From Georgenia daeguensis (GTDB lineage: Bacteria; Actinomycetota; Actinomycetes; Actinomycetales; Actinomycetaceae): a stretch of 64,000 nucleotides of DNA. The notes below the pieces were generated by a model. It did no database searches, was not told where the DNA came from, and saw only the letters and a list, made by a program, of their open reading frames with translations. Location: positions 267,155 through 331,154 of the forward strand of contig NZ_BAABBA010000003.1 in assembly GCF_039537705.1 (NCBI RefSeq), read 5' to 3'. Positions 16,820 to 25,309 of the stretch are shown piece by piece. Position 1 is the first letter of the stretch, and the number at the start of each line of letters is the position of its first letter. The position numbers and the translations under genes were made by a program.

Positions 16820-17950
16820 ATGCAGTGCTCCTACTTCGACGCGGTCGCGTGCCGCTCGTGCACGCTCATGGGTCAGCCCTACGGCGACCAGCTGACGGCC
16901 AAGCAGCGGCACTGCGCGCACCTCCTCGAGCGGTACCCGGACCTGGAGTGGCTGCCCGCCGTGGCCAGCCGCGAGTCCGGGTACCGCAACAAGGCGAAGA
17001 TGGTCGTCTCCGGCACGGTGGAGGAGCCGCTGCTCGGCATCCTCGACGCCGCCGGCGAGGGCATCGACCTGACCAGCTGCGGCATCACCGGCGAGGAGCT
17101 GCGCGACGCCTTCCCGGTTCTGGCCGCCTTCGTCACCCGTGCCCGGCTCACCCCCTACGACGTGCCCCGCCGCCGCGGCGAGCTCAAGTACGTGCTGCTG
17201 ACCGTCTCGCCCGACGGCGAGCTGATGCTCCGGCTGGTGCTGCGCTCGACCGAGTCACTGGTGCGGATCCGCAAGCACCTGCCGTGGCTGCTCGACGCCC
17301 TGCCCACGCTGCGGGTGGTCTCCGCCAACCTCCAGCCCGAGCACAAGGCGGTGCTCGAGGGGGAGGAGGAGATCGTCCTGACCGAGCAGGCCACGCTGCG
17401 CATGGCGGTCAACGACGTCGTCCTCCACCTGCGCCCGCAGAGCTTTTTCCAGACCAACACCGCCGTCGCCGCCGCCCTGTACCGGCAGGGGCGGGAGTGG
17501 GTGCAGGAGGTCGACCCGGCCTCGGTGTGGGACCTGTACTGCGGGGTCGGCGGCTTCGCGCTGCACAGCGCGGGCGAGGGCCGCGCGGTCACCGGCATCG
17601 AGATCAGCCGGGAGGCGATCGCCAGCGCCGAGGCCAGCCGAAACGAGGCCGGGCTGCCCGGCGTGCGCTTCGCCGCCGGGGACGCCACGGCGTTCGCGCT
17701 CGCCGCGGACGCCCCGCCCGAGCTGGTCATCGTCAACCCGCCCCGGCGTGGCATCGGGCCGGACCTCGCCGCGTGGCTCGAGGCCTCGGGCGTGCGCCGG
17801 GTCATCTACTCCAGCTGCCGGGCTCAGTCGCTCGCCAAGGACCTCGCCGCGATGCCCTCGCTGCGGCCCACCCGCGCACGGGTGCTCGACATGTTCCCGC
17901 AGACCACCCACTACGAGGTCATGGTGCTCCTCGAGCGCGCACCGCTCTAG
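16820..17950 (+). CDS. rlmC: 23S rRNA (uracil-C5)-methyltransferase RlmC
   Basis: A 376-aa SAM-dependent methyltransferase matching the size of E. coli RlmC, which makes m5U747 in 23S rRNA. N-terminal cysteines (MQCSYFDAVACRSC, then QRHCAHLL) are the expected 4Fe-4S ligands. The SAM motif is VWDLYCGVGGFAL, the VIVNPPRRG motif follows, and the nucleophilic Cys lies in YSSCRAQSLAKDL. ATG 16820 is chosen because it begins with the cluster motif. The gene has no good ribosome site, but TAGACT lies ten bases upstream, so the leader is very short or absent. Its stop overlaps the stop of the convergent rsbP-like gene by four bases. Confidence 0.9.
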   Translation: MQCSYFDAVACRSCTLMGQPYGDQLTAKQRHCAHLLERYPDLEWLPAVASRESGYRNKAKMVVSGTVEEPLLGILDAAGEGIDLTSCGITGEELRDAFPVLAAFVTRARLTPYDVPRRRGELKYVLLTVSPDGELMLRLVLRSTESLVRIRKHLPWLLDALPTLRVVSANLQPEHKAVLEGEEEIVLTEQATLRMAVNDVVLHLRPQSFFQTNTAVAAALYRQGREWVQEVDPASVWDLYCGVGGFALHSAGEGRAVTGIEISREAIASAEASRNEAGLPGVRFAAGDATAFALAADAPPELVIVNPPRRGIGPDLAAWLEASGVRRVIYSSCRAQSLAKDLAAMPSLRPTRARVLDMFPQTTHYEVMVLLERAPL

Positions 17951-19461
17951 GTGGGCCCCCGCCAGGACAGCAGCAGGAGGCACACGTCGTCGTGCCCCTC
18001 GCCGGGCGTCAGCAGGCGCTCGGTGAGGGAGTGCACGGCCTCGTCCGGGCCCAGAGGCAGCAGCTCGGCGCCGACCGCGGCGAGCTCCTCGAACCTGGCC
18101 GGGAGCGGCTGGTCGCGCCGTTCCACGAGCCCGTCGGTGTAGAGCAGCAGCCGGTCGCCGGGCGTGAGGTCGAGCTCGGCCTCGGTCCGCCCGCGGCCGG
18201 GCACCCTCAGACCGAGCGGTGTGGAACGGCCGTCCCACACCAGGCGTGCGCCGCCGTCGCCGCCCAGGAGCAGCGGCGGCGGGTGGCCCGCGCAGGCGAG
18301 GCGGAACCTGCCGGACCTCAGGTCCAGCTCGCCGTAGACCACCGTCGCCGAGGCGGCGTCCGGGACCCGCCCGACGAACGGGTCGAGCGCATCGAGCACG
18401 CGCGCCGGGCCGACGCCGGGGCCCGCGACGGCCCGGACGGCGCTGCGCAGCTGCCCCATGGCGATGGCGGCCTCCAGCCCGCGTCCCACGATGTCGCCGA
18501 CGACGACGGCGAGGACGTTCTCGTCCAGCAGGAAGGCGTCGTGCCAGTCGCCGCCCACCTCGAGCGGCGCCACGCCGGGCCGGTACGCCGTCGTCACGAC
18601 GAAGCGGTCGTCCTGCGGCAGCGGGGCGGTGAGGAGGGCCTGCTGGAGCTGGTGAGCGATCGCCGCGCTGCGGTCGAAGAAGCGGGCGCGGTCCAGCGCG
18701 GTCCCTGCCTGCTGGCCGACGGCGGTGAGCGTCGCCGGGTCGGGCGGCTCGGCCCCGGCGCCCTCGTCGGGCAGGAGGGAGAGCACCCCGCGGAGCGACG
18801 ACTGCCCGTGGAGCGGGACGAGGATCCGGCCCTCGTGGTGCACGGCGGCGTCCGGCCACGTCCCGGCGGGAAGCGGGCCGGCGGCGTCGAGCTCCTCGCC
18901 GGTGGCGGCACGGGGGACCAGCTGGCCCCGGTCGTCGCGCAGCCAGCACGTCGCCGCGCGCGCACCGAGGGAGCGGGTGGCGCCGAGGAGAGCCGCCGCC
19001 ACGCCGTCCTGGCCCACGCCGGCCGAGAGCGCCGCGGTGACCTCCTGCAGCACCCGGGTGCGCGCCGCGGCGGTGTCGGCGTCCTTCCGCGCGGCCAGCA
19101 GCTCACGCTCGTAGCGCGACCGGTCGCGGGCGCTGGAGACGGACACCCGGAGCTCGCCGGTGCCGTCCGGGGCCACGACGGCGGTCATGAGCACCGGCAG
19201 CCGGCCGTGCGGGCCGCGGAGCTCGAGGGCCACCTCGTCGACCCGGCCCTCGACGAGCAGCAGGGGGGACAGGTGCGTCTCCCAGTAGATCCGGCCGCCG
19301 ACCGAGAGCAGCTGGCTCAGCCGCAGGCGCCCGAGGACCTCGCCGGCCGGCCGTCCCACCCACTCCAGGAAGGTGCGGTTGGCGTCGAGCACCGTGCCGT
19401 CGGGAGCCAGCGTGAGCAGGCCGCACGGCGCCTCGTCCCACGCGGTGGCACGGCCGTTCAC
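17947..19461 (-). CDS. rsbP: RsbP-like PAS-GAF-PP2C (SpoIIE) phosphatase
   Basis: A 504-aa signalling phosphatase. Residues ~5-110 form a PAS domain (GLLTLAPDGTVLDANRTFL, then the WETHL segment), ~110-145 a coiled coil, ~145-270 a GAF-like domain and ~285-500 a SpoIIE/PP2C domain (GGDWHDAF, VGDIVGRG, AGHPPPLL, GDRLLLYTDGL, DDVCLLLL). PP2C phosphatases of this type dephosphorylate anti-anti-sigma factors. The GTG start overlaps the stop of the upstream hydrolase gene by four bases (GTGA), so the pair is translationally coupled. The hydrolase is an RsbQ, and in Bacillus subtilis RsbQ and RsbP form the energy-stress input to sigma B. The GAF insert is an addition to the Bacillus architecture. 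Confidence 0.85.
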   Translation of the reverse strand: MNGRATAWDEAPCGLLTLAPDGTVLDANRTFLEWVGRPAGEVLGRLRLSQLLSVGGRIYWETHLSPLLLVEGRVDEVALELRGPHGRLPVLMTAVVAPDGTGELRVSVSSARDRSRYERELLAARKDADTAAARTRVLQEVTAALSAGVGQDGVAAALLGATRSLGARAATCWLRDDRGQLVPRAATGEELDAAGPLPAGTWPDAAVHHEGRILVPLHGQSSLRGVLSLLPDEGAGAEPPDPATLTAVGQQAGTALDRARFFDRSAAIAHQLQQALLTAPLPQDDRFVVTTAYRPGVAPLEVGGDWHDAFLLDENVLAVVVGDIVGRGLEAAIAMGQLRSAVRAVAGPGVGPARVLDALDPFVGRVPDAASATVVYGELDLRSGRFRLACAGHPPPLLLGGDGGARLVWDGRSTPLGLRVPGRGRTEAELDLTPGDRLLLYTDGLVERRDQPLPARFEELAAVGAELLPLGPDEAVHSLTERLLTPGEGHDDVCLLLLSWRGPT

Positions 19462-20255
19462 GCGGGCAGGTACGCCTTCATCGCCGCGACGAGCTGGTCC
19501 GGTGCGCTGAGGTTCGGGCAGTGACCGACGGCGTCCAGCACGGTGAAGTCGCTGTTCGGGAGGTTGTCCCGGACGTACTCGCCCACCTCGATCGGGGCGA
19601 TGACGTCCTCGCGGCACTGCACGACGAGCGCGGGGGTGCGGACCTCGGGCAGGTCGGCCCGGTTGTCGGAGAGGAACGTGGTGCGGGCGAACCGGCGGGC
19701 GAGCGCCGGGTCGGTCCGGCAGAAGCTGGCGGTGAGCTCCGCGCCGAGCTCCGGCCGGTCTGGCACGCCCATGATGACCGGGGCGATGTGCGCGGACCAG
19801 CCGAGGTAGTTGTCGTCCATGGTCTCCAGGAGCTCGTCGATCTCCTCCTGGCTGAACCCGCCGCGGTAGTCGCCGTCGTCGATGTACCGCGGGCTGGGAC
19901 CGACTAGCACCAGCCGGTCGAACAGCTCGGGGCGCTCGCGGGCGGCGAGCGCACCGATCATGGCGCTGACGGAGTGCCCGACGAACACCACCGGCCCGGT
20001 GCCGAGCGCGTCGACGATCTCCACGACGTCCTGCGCGTACCCCTCGAGGCGCGCGTGACGAGCGGAGTCGAACGCGGCCGGGTCCGCGCCGCCGGCCCCT
20101 ACGTGGTCGAACAGCACCACCCGGTGGGTCGCCTCGAAGTGCGGGGCGACGAGCCGCCACATCTGCTGGTCGCAGCCGAAGCCGTGGGCGAGGACCATCG
20201 TCGGCCCGTCCGCCGTGCCACTCACCCGTACGTTGTTCCGTCGCAGCACATCCAC
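19458..20255 (-). CDS. rsbQ: RsbQ-like alpha/beta hydrolase, positive regulator of RsbP
   Basis: A 265-aa alpha/beta hydrolase close in size and sequence to B. subtilis RsbQ (269 aa). Shared segments recalled from RsbQ include HGFGCDQ, EGYAQDV, FVGHSV, VGPSPRYI, NYLGWA and GHCPN. The catalytic Ser is ~95 in GHSVSAM, the Asp is in CREDVIAP and the His in VGHCPN. RsbQ binds and activates RsbP, probably through a small hydrophobic ligand; plant D14/KAI2 receptors are distant relatives. The stop overlaps the start of the phosphatase gene. The GTG start at 20255 has no ribosome site, but TACTGT lies six bases upstream, consistent with a leaderless mRNA. Confidence 0.88.
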   Translation of the reverse strand: MDVLRRNNVRVSGTADGPTMVLAHGFGCDQQMWRLVAPHFEATHRVVLFDHVGAGGADPAAFDSARHARLEGYAQDVVEIVDALGTGPVVFVGHSVSAMIGALAARERPELFDRLVLVGPSPRYIDDGDYRGGFSQEEIDELLETMDDNYLGWSAHIAPVIMGVPDRPELGAELTASFCRTDPALARRFARTTFLSDNRADLPEVRTPALVVQCREDVIAPIEVGEYVRDNLPNSDFTVLDAVGHCPNLSAPDQLVAAMKAYLPA

Positions 20256-20261
20256 GGTGCG

Positions 20262-20267
20262 ACAGTA
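20262..20267 (-). promoter_or_regulatory. -10 box, probable leaderless rsbQ transcript
   Basis: TACTGT (read leftward) ends six bases before the GTG start and no Shine-Dalgarno sequence exists between them, so transcription would begin at or next to the start codon. Confidence 0.5.
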
Positions 20268-20346
20268 CGGGACGAATCGGGCGGCGGGCCGTCGATGCGG
20301 GCCCCGGGTCCGGCACGCGGGGGCCGAGGCGGTGCAGACTGCACCC

Positions 20347-22866
20347 GTGCCCGACCCGATCGCCCGCCTGCTCGCCGACCCGCCCGACCTGCCGGTGCGC
20401 GAGGCGCTGCCCGCCGTCGTCTCTGCCGTCCGCGAGCGCGGCACCGCCGTCGTGCAGGCCCCGCCCGGCACGGGCAAGACCACCCTGGTCCCGCCCGCCC
20501 TCGCCGCCGCGGTCGAGGGCACGGTCGTCGTCACCCAGCCGCGCCGGCTCGCCGCGCGGGCGGCCGCCCGGCGGCTCGCGTCCCTCCTCGGCGAGCCGGT
20601 GGGCCGCACGGTAGGCCACACCGTGCGCGGGGACCGGCGCACGAGCGGTGCCACCCGCGTGGAGGTCGTCACGACGGGGGTCCTGCTGCGCCGACTCCAG
20701 CGCGACCCGGAGCTCCCGGGCGTCGGCGCCGTCGTCCTGGACGAGGTGCACGAGCGCCACCTCGACGCGGACCTGACGCTCGCCCTCCTCGTGGACGTGC
20801 GCACCCACCTGCGCGAGGACCTGCCGGTGGTCGCCATGTCCGCCACCGTGGAGGCGGAGCGCACCGCCGGCCTCCTCGGCGGCGGGGCGGACGCCCCGGT
20901 GGTGGAGGTCGCGGGCAGCCTGCACCCGGTGGAGACGATCTGGTGCCCGCCGCCGCCCCGCGCCGCGCGGACCGACGAGCGCGGCGTCACCCCCGCCTTC
21001 CTCGACCACGTGGCGGCCACCGTGCGGCGGGCCCTGGCGGAGCGGGCCGGCGACGTGCTCGTCTTCCTGCCCGGCGCGGGCGAGGTCGACGGCGTGGCGC
21101 GCCGGCTCGCCGGGGTCGGGGCCGACGTGCGGCCCCTGCACGGCCGGCTCCCGCACCGCGAGCAGGACCGGGCGCTGACCGAGGGCCCGCGCCGCCGCGT
21201 CGTGGTCTCCACCGCCGTCGCCGAGTCCTCCCTGACCGTGCCCAACGTGCGCGTCGTGGTGGACGCCGGGCTCTCCCGCGAGCCCCGCACCGACCACCGC
21301 CGCGGGCTGGCCGGGCTGGTGACCGTGTCGGTGAGCCGGGCCGCGGCCGACCAGCGGGCCGGGCGCGCGGGCCGGGAGGGCCCGGGCGCCGTCTACCGCT
21401 GCTGGACCGAGCACGACCACGCTCGCCTGCGCGCCCACCCCCGGCCCGAGATCACGACGGCGGACCTGACCGCCTTCGCGCTGGAGCTCGCCTGCTGGGG
21501 CACGCCCGGCGGTGAGGGTCTCGCCCTCCTCGACCCGCCGCCCGAGGCCGCCATGGCCGCGGCGCGCGCCACGCTGGAGCAGCTGGGGGCGGTCGCGCCC
21601 GACGGCGGTGTCACCGGCCGCGGCCGGGCCATCGCGGCGGTCGCCGCCGACCCGCGGCTAGCCCGCGCCCTGATCGACGGCTCGCCCCTGGTCGGGGCGC
21701 GCCGGGCCGCCGAGATCGTCGCGCTGCTCGACGAGGACGTCCCGGTCCCGGGCGGTGACCTCGTCGCCGGGCTGCGCGCCGTGCGTCGCGGCGGCGCGCC
21801 CGCCTGGGAGGCGCAGGCGCGCCGGCTGCGCGAGGCCGTGGACGACGCCGGCCGGGACGGGAGCGCGGCCGGGCGCTCCGCCGGACGGCTCACCGACGAC
21901 GTCGCCGTCGGCCTGGTCGTCGCGCTGGCCCACCCCGACCGGATCGCGCGCCGCCGCCCGGGCGGGTCCGCCTACCTCATGGCCTCCGGCACCGGGGCGG
22001 CCCTGCCGCCCGGCTCGGCGCTGGCCGGGCTGCCCTGGCTGGCCGTGGCCGACGCCGACCGCGGCGCGGGCCGGCGCGACGCCACAGTCCGCTCCGCCGC
22101 GCCGCTGGACGAGGACCTCGCCATCGAGGCCGCGCCCTCGTTGCTGCGAGAGAAGGAGTCGGTCGTCTGGGAGCAGGGCCAGGTGCTGGCCCGGCGGCGG
22201 ACCTGGCTCGGCGCGATCGAGCTCTCCTCCGCCGTCGTCCATGACCCGCCCGCCGCGGCGGTCGTGGCCGCCGTGCGCGACGGCCTGGCCCGGGACGGCC
22301 TGGCAGTGCTGTCGTGGTCGGCGGCCGCGACGAGCCTGCGGCGCCGCCTCGCGTTCCTCCACGCGACGCTCGGCAGCCCGTGGCCGGACGTCTCCGACGC
22401 GGCCCTCCTCGCCGACGTCGACGCCTGGCTCGGGCCGGACCTCACGCGCGTGCGCTCGGCGCGGGACCTCGAACGCGTCGACGTCCTGACCGCGCTGCGG
22501 CGACTGCTGCCCTGGCCGGACGCCGCCCGGCTCGACGAGCTCGCGCCCGAGAAGGTGCGGGTCCCGTCCGGCTCCGAGATCCGCGTCGACTACGACGGCG
22601 ACCGCGCCGTGCTCGCGGTGCGCGTGCAGGAGGTGTTCGGCTGGCGGGGCGCCCCGCGCCTCGCGGGCGGGCGGGTCCCGCTCGTCCTCGAGCTGCTCTC
22701 CCCGGCGCGCCGGCCCGCGGCCGTCACGGCGGACCTCGCCACCTTCTGGGCCCAGGGGTACGCCCAGGTGCGCGCCGACCTGCGCGGGCGCTACCCCAAG
22801 CACGCCTGGCCGGAGGACCCGGCGACGGCGGAACCCGCCCGGGGTGTGCGGCGGCCGGCCCGCTGA
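20347..22866 (+). CDS. hrpB: ATP-dependent RNA helicase HrpB
   Basis: An 839-aa DEAH-box helicase with the size and C-terminal domain of HrpB. Motif I is PPGTGKTT, motif II is DEVH within LDEVHERHLDADL, motif III is MSATVE and motif VI is QRAGRAGREGPG. The C-terminal HrpB-specific region contains LPWPDAARLDELAPEKVRVPSG and ends with RYPKHAWPEDP. It is likely involved in RNA remodelling. Function in bacteria is poorly defined and the gene is usually dispensable. The GTG at 20347 is chosen because the helicase domain begins directly after it. It is divergent from rsbQ and convergent with the sucrase/ferredoxin-like gene. Confidence 0.92.
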   Translation: MPDPIARLLADPPDLPVREALPAVVSAVRERGTAVVQAPPGTGKTTLVPPALAAAVEGTVVVTQPRRLAARAAARRLASLLGEPVGRTVGHTVRGDRRTSGATRVEVVTTGVLLRRLQRDPELPGVGAVVLDEVHERHLDADLTLALLVDVRTHLREDLPVVAMSATVEAERTAGLLGGGADAPVVEVAGSLHPVETIWCPPPPRAARTDERGVTPAFLDHVAATVRRALAERAGDVLVFLPGAGEVDGVARRLAGVGADVRPLHGRLPHREQDRALTEGPRRRVVVSTAVAESSLTVPNVRVVVDAGLSREPRTDHRRGLAGLVTVSVSRAAADQRAGRAGREGPGAVYRCWTEHDHARLRAHPRPEITTADLTAFALELACWGTPGGEGLALLDPPPEAAMAAARATLEQLGAVAPDGGVTGRGRAIAAVAADPRLARALIDGSPLVGARRAAEIVALLDEDVPVPGGDLVAGLRAVRRGGAPAWEAQARRLREAVDDAGRDGSAAGRSAGRLTDDVAVGLVVALAHPDRIARRRPGGSAYLMASGTGAALPPGSALAGLPWLAVADADRGAGRRDATVRSAAPLDEDLAIEAAPSLLREKESVVWEQGQVLARRRTWLGAIELSSAVVHDPPAAAVVAAVRDGLARDGLAVLSWSAAATSLRRRLAFLHATLGSPWPDVSDAALLADVDAWLGPDLTRVRSARDLERVDVLTALRRLLPWPDAARLDELAPEKVRVPSGSEIRVDYDGDRAVLAVRVQEVFGWRGAPRLAGGRVPLVLELLSPARRPAAVTADLATFWAQGYAQVRADLRGRYPKHAWPEDPATAEPARGVRRPAR

Positions 22867-22872
22867 GCCCGG

Positions 22873-23826
22873 CTACTCCGGGGCGACCTCGCGCACCAGG
22901 TGGCGCGGCGACGGCGGCTCCGGCGCCTTCCCGCAGCTGCTCGGCCGGGGCTCGCCCTGCCCCGGGAGCGTCTCCACCTCGGCGCGCCAGGTGCGCCCGG
23001 CGACGGACCAGCGGGTCGAGGTCCGCGCCCCGTCCTCGTCGGCGCCCAGCAGCCTCACCTGGTCGGCGCGGTCCTCGCCGGCCGCCTGCCGCACGGCGAT
23101 CTCGGCGGCCTGGGCGGGCCCGGTCAGCCCGGCCCGGCCGCGCAGCGCCCCGGGCAGCAGCCGCCCGGCGGCGTGGGCGTCGACGAGCTCCCGACCGCGG
23201 GTGGCGGGCAGGCGCCCGTAGACGAGTCCCTCGGGCAGCACAAGGGTGTTCGGCGCGAACCGGTGCCCGCCGACGTGGCTGACCTCCCAGACGTGCTCCT
23301 GGTCGAGCGCGGCCAGCGCCGTCACCAGAGGGCGGCCGAGCTCGCCGCAGCAGGCGTCGCGCCGGGCGTGGGCGCACACGAGGTACTGCGTCTCCAGCGG
23401 CTCCCACCCCTCGGGCACGACGCCGGAGCGTAGGCCGGCGAGGAGCGCGGGGAGCTTCCACCCGAAGAGGCGGGAGACGGCCCCGACCGTGGTTCGGGCG
23501 CCGTGCGCGGCGGCGCCGTCGAACGCGACGAGCATCACCGTCGGCCGGCGCGGGATCCCGTGGCGGGCTCCGGGGCGGCGCGCGAGCAGCGTGGTCACGC
23601 CGAGCGGGCCCAGGGTCGTGGACAGGTGCGCCCCGAGGGGCACGGCGGTGCCGTCCGGGTCGGAGAAGGGGGCGTCGCGCAGGACCTTGGTGCCCCAGGG
23701 GCCGCCGTGCTCGAGGACCAGGTAGCCGGCGACGGTGGACGCGGTGCCGGAGAGGTCCTCGTCGGCCTCGAGGCTCAGCCGGCTGCACGCGAGGGGGCGG
23801 GGGCTGGTCACCTCGGCGGTCGTCAC
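22873..23826 (-). CDS. Sucrase/ferredoxin-like family protein
   Basis: A 317-aa protein of the Suc_Fer-like family, a thioredoxin-fold 2Fe-2S ferredoxin relative. Visible features are the N-terminal PLACSRLSLE, the CAHARRDACCGELG cysteine motif (probable cluster or thiol site) and the GGHRFAPNTLVLP segment. Proteins of this family are common in actinobacteria and have no proven reaction. The GTG start lacks a ribosome site; TAGACT lies seven bases upstream, so the mRNA is probably leaderless. It converges on hrpB with a six-base gap. Confidence 0.82.
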   Translation of the reverse strand: MTTAEVTSPRPLACSRLSLEADEDLSGTASTVAGYLVLEHGGPWGTKVLRDAPFSDPDGTAVPLGAHLSTTLGPLGVTTLLARRPGARHGIPRRPTVMLVAFDGAAAHGARTTVGAVSRLFGWKLPALLAGLRSGVVPEGWEPLETQYLVCAHARRDACCGELGRPLVTALAALDQEHVWEVSHVGGHRFAPNTLVLPEGLVYGRLPATRGRELVDAHAAGRLLPGALRGRAGLTGPAQAAEIAVRQAAGEDRADQVRLLGADEDGARTSTRWSVAGRTWRAEVETLPGQGEPRPSSCGKAPEPPSPRHLVREVAPE

Positions 23827-23833
23827 AGCGCCG

Positions 23834-23839
23834 AGTCTA
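23834..23839 (-). promoter_or_regulatory. -10 box, probable leaderless transcript
   Basis: TAGACT (read leftward) ends seven bases before the GTG of the sucrase/ferredoxin-like gene, with no ribosome site in between. Confidence 0.5.
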
Positions 23840-23878
23840 GGGGTGAGGGCCGGTGGCTTCGGGCAGGGGGCCGTGCGG

Positions 23879-25195
23879 CTACGAGCGGGCCACGGGTCGG
23901 TCCCCGCCGTCCTCCGGGGCGGGTGCGACGACGTCCGGCGCCGCTGCGCCCTCGTCCGGGGCGGGTGCGCCGTCATCCCGGCCGTCCCGGTGCGGGCGGG
24001 GCGGCGCCACCGGCCCCGCGGCCGCGACCGGCGCCACACCGCGGTCCGCACCCGGTTCGACGCCGCGGTCCGCACCCGGTTCCCCGCCGCGGTCGGCGCC
24101 CGGTTCCCCGCCGGGGCGCACGCCCGGGCGCACGGCGCCGTCGTCCCGGCGGTCCGACTCGAGGAAGACGTTGAGCCAGCCGGCGCGCGGCTCGGTGGTG
24201 ATGAGCAGGCTCTGGAAGAACAGTGTCAGCGGCACGGCCAGGATCGCGCCGAGCGGCCCGACCACGAAGGACCAGAACACCAGGGAGAGGAAGGTGACGG
24301 TCGGGTTCAGCCCCACGGCGTCGCCGACGAACTTCGGCTGGATCAGCGACTGCAGCGTGAAGTTGATGACCGAGTAGACGACGATCACCCAGACCATCGT
24401 GGCCACGTCACCCTCCAGCAGCGCGAGGAGCGCCGGGGGCACCAGGCCGATGACGAAGCCGATGTTGGGGATGTAGTTGGTGACGAAGGCGAGGATGCCC
24501 CAGGTCAGGGCGAGCGGGACGCCCAGGAGCGCGAGCGCCACGACGTCGAGGGCGGCCACGACGAGACCGAAGACGGTGGAGACCACCCAGTAGGTCCGCA
24601 CGCGCCGGGCGAAGTCGGACAGCGCCGCCGCGACCCGCGGGCGGGCGGCCCGCAGCCGTGCGGAGCGGTTGCGCACGGCGGAGAGGTCGAGGGACAGGAA
24701 GAACATCACCATGACCACGAGCAGCACCTGCGACGACGCGGCCCCGAGGTAGTCGAGGAGGTCCCCGGCGAGCCCGACCAGGTCCACGCCGGCCAGGACG
24801 TCCCCGACCCTGGTCGCGTCGACGCCGACCGTGGCCAGCCAGGCGAGCGCGTGCTCGTACAGGGCCGGGAAGTCGTCGGCGTAGCGGGGGAGCGCGCCGG
24901 AGAGCTGGACGACGGCGAAGCCGGTCGCGAGGACCAGGACGAGGAGCAGCGCGTACAGGCCGAGGAGGACCACGCCGGAGGCCACGAGCGGGTGCCAGCG
25001 CCGGGCGACCAGCCGCCGCTGGAGCGGGTGGGCGGCCAGGACCAGCGTCAGGGCCAGGAAGGCGGGGGCGAAGATGCCGGAGACGGCGTGGAGACCGGCG
25101 GTGGCGACCACCAGGGCGGCGGCGACGACGGCGAGCACCTGCCCCGCACCCGGGCGGACCCCTGCGGCCCGGCCGGGCGGCTCCGTGCTGGTCAT
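23879..25195 (-). CDS. AI-2E family transporter / permease (copy 2)
   Basis: A 438-aa polytopic protein of the same family as 8918-10132. It has paired N-terminal helices (VLAVVAAALVVATAGLHAV), the central loop and the conserved C-terminal half (WGILAFVTNYIPNIGF, LIQPKFVGDAVGLNPTVTF). The last ~75 residues are a hydrophilic tail with repeated EPGADRG octapeptides encoded by a 24-bp tandem repeat, absent from copy 1. Export of small molecules or ions is the family theme; no substrate can be named. It starts about 80 bases beyond the transglutaminase gene end and may be its own unit. Confidence 0.85.
   Translation of the reverse strand: MTSTEPPGRAAGVRPGAGQVLAVVAAALVVATAGLHAVSGIFAPAFLALTLVLAAHPLQRRLVARRWHPLVASGVVLLGLYALLLVLVLATGFAVVQLSGALPRYADDFPALYEHALAWLATVGVDATRVGDVLAGVDLVGLAGDLLDYLGAASSQVLLVVMVMFFLSLDLSAVRNRSARLRAARPRVAAALSDFARRVRTYWVVSTVFGLVVAALDVVALALLGVPLALTWGILAFVTNYIPNIGFVIGLVPPALLALLEGDVATMVWVIVVYSVINFTLQSLIQPKFVGDAVGLNPTVTFLSLVFWSFVVGPLGAILAVPLTLFFQSLLITTEPRAGWLNVFLESDRRDDGAVRPGVRPGGEPGADRGGEPGADRGVEPGADRGVAPVAAAGPVAPPRPHRDGRDDGAPAPDEGAAAPDVVAPAPEDGGDRPVARS
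24039..24110. repeat. 24-bp tandem repeat (3 copies) in permease C-terminal tail
   Basis: Three consecutive 24-bp units (GCGGTC..CACCCGGTTC type) encode EPGADRG-like octapeptides on the minus strand. Units two and three differ by only a few bases, so copy number could vary by slippage without breaking the frame. Confidence 0.75.
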
Positions 25196-25309
25196 CGTGC
25201 CCCTTTCCGGACCCTGCTGGCGTGCTCATGATCGCACGCGCCGGCCCCGGCCCCGCGGGCGCGCGTCGGAGGTGTCAGGGAGCGGCCCGGCGCGCCGGGC
25301 GCCGCACCG

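Noticed and set aside
17947..21438. Single long minus-strand frame running through rsbP, past rsbQ and under hrpB
   Set aside because: High GC leaves long open frames. RsbP starts at 19461 by overlap with rsbQ, and the rest is antisense to hrpB and has no domain.
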